A DNA stretch of 5,823 nucleotides from Devosiaceae bacterium (GTDB lineage: Bacteria > Pseudomonadota > Alphaproteobacteria > Rhizobiales > Devosiaceae), in contig JAKISW010000063.1 in the NCBI GenBank assembly GCA_021648375.1, forward strand, positions 1-5,823, read 5' to 3'. Below the pieces are notes generated by a model. It made no database searches. It was not told the DNA's origin and saw only the letters and a program-made list of their open reading frames with translations. Both the position numbers and the translations under genes were made by a program. Shown piece after piece: positions 5,096 through 5,823 of the stretch; the stretch's first letter is position 1; each line of letters starts with the position of its first letter.

Positions 5096-5823
5096 ATGGT
5101 AAAAAGAAATACAAAGTCCGGGCATGACCATGAAAGCCTGATGACTGAAATTGCGCATCGCTATTATATTAAAAAAGAAACTCAGGAAACAATCGGCACC
5201 GCGTTGAGCCTTCCAAGAATGAAAGTCAACAGACTGCTTAAACAGGCCCAGGACGAGGGTATCGTTGAGATACGGATCAAGCTGGGCAGCGCCCAAACCC
5301 AGTTTATTGAGCAGCAAATGCTGGAGAAATTCAACATTAAGCGCGTCCTCATTGCCCCGGACAGCGCCAACCCCGAACAACAAAGAATATCCGTTGCCTC
5401 ATTGGTAAGCGGCTACCTGGAGGCCAACTTGCGTGAAGGGTCTGTTGTGGCCGTTGGGATGGGTCGAAATATTGCCGCGGTTGCTGACGTCAATACTTCA
5501 CGCGTATTGCAATCAACCATATTTGTGTGCGCTACAGGTGGCGCCTCAGAAGCCGGAGAAACAGGAAACGCTGACCACATATGCCGCAAACTGGCACTAA
5601 GTTTTGGTGGCAGGGCACAAACACTTTACGCACCGGCCTATGTCCCAGACCCGCAATTGCGCCGTGCACTTTTGGCCAATGACACCGTCCGTCGCAGCTT
5701 TCGGCAGGCGCTTCATGCGGATTATGTGCTGGTTGGCATCGGTGACCTGGGTGCTGATAGTCACATGGTTCGTGTCGGCTGGTTTAGTCCTGATGAAATA
5801 GCAAAAGCCCACAAAAAGGGAGT
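5096..5823 (+). CDS. SorC/DeoR-type sugar-binding transcriptional regulator (3' end cut off)
   Basis: This open frame reaches the right edge without a stop. The 242 visible residues compare with about 310-330 for the family, so some 70-90 are missing. Domain order fits the SorC family. An N-terminal helix-turn-helix lies at about 16-52 (RYYIKKETQETIG, then recognition helix LPRMKVNRLLKQ), followed by EGIVEIRI (54-61). From about 65 comes an effector domain of the sugar-phosphate-binding, NagB-like fold (PF04198 type), with VVAVGMGRNIAAVAD (117-131), ATGGASEAGETGNADHICR (146-164) and VLVGIGDLG (211-219). Family members bind a phosphorylated sugar and usually act as repressors; Brucella EryD, the erythritol-operon regulator, belongs here. 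The ATG at 5096 follows an in-frame TAA at 5078 and has a weak ribosome site; M16 (5141) is an alternative. It probably shares a transcript with the isomerase and controls the divergent region at 4346-4590. Confidence 0.92.
   Translation, partial: MVKRNTKSGHDHESLMTEIAHRYYIKKETQETIGTALSLPRMKVNRLLKQAQDEGIVEIRIKLGSAQTQFIEQQMLEKFNIKRVLIAPDSANPEQQRISVASLVSGYLEANLREGSVVAVGMGRNIAAVADVNTSRVLQSTIFVCATGGASEAGETGNADHICRKLALSFGGRAQTLYAPAYVPDPQLRRALLANDTVRRSFRQALHADYVLVGIGDLGADSHMVRVGWFSPDEIAKAHKKG

Noticed and set aside
5597..5812. Overlapping open frames on both strands within the regulator gene
   Set aside because: Both lie inside the open regulator frame, which continues to the window edge with clear SorC-family features.

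Overview
The window looks like a carbohydrate or polyol uptake and catabolism locus from a Gram-negative proteobacterium, most likely an alphaproteobacterium. The evidence is a periplasmic binding protein with a Sec signal peptide and the overall style of the proteins and gene arrangement. The lineage is an inference from sequence style, not a measured placement.

Layout. Two transcription units diverge from an AT-rich intergenic region at about 4346-4590. The minus-strand unit reads leftwards: a duplicated-domain sugar ABC ATPase (4345-2867), an RbsC-type permease (2828-1830), a periplasmic sugar-binding protein (1739-753) and a short-chain dehydrogenase/reductase (707 to beyond the left edge). 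The plus-strand unit holds an RpiB-family sugar-phosphate isomerase (4591-5040) and a SorC/DeoR-type sugar-binding transcriptional regulator (from 5096, running off the right edge). Two RNA hairpins flank the binding-protein gene within the minus unit. The divergent intergenic region carries a 24-bp near-palindrome and a mirror-image pair of 12-bp motifs that may be operators.

How it may work together. The ABC transporter imports a sugar or polyol, the dehydrogenase oxidises a polyol to a ketose, a kinase (not in the window) would phosphorylate it, and the RpiB-like enzyme would isomerise the ketose phosphate to an aldose phosphate. The regulator would sense a sugar phosphate. The dehydrogenase resembles the GolD/DthD (D-threitol/D-arabinitol) branch. 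The isomerase resembles the DerI/EryI (D-erythrulose-4-phosphate isomerase) branch of RpiB and lacks the ring-opening histidine of ribose-5-phosphate isomerase B. The best hypothesis is therefore a tetritol (D-threitol or erythritol) utilisation locus ending in D-erythrose 4-phosphate. The substrate is inferred from remembered family resemblance and has not been tested. No mobile element, CRISPR array, tRNA or rRNA was seen.
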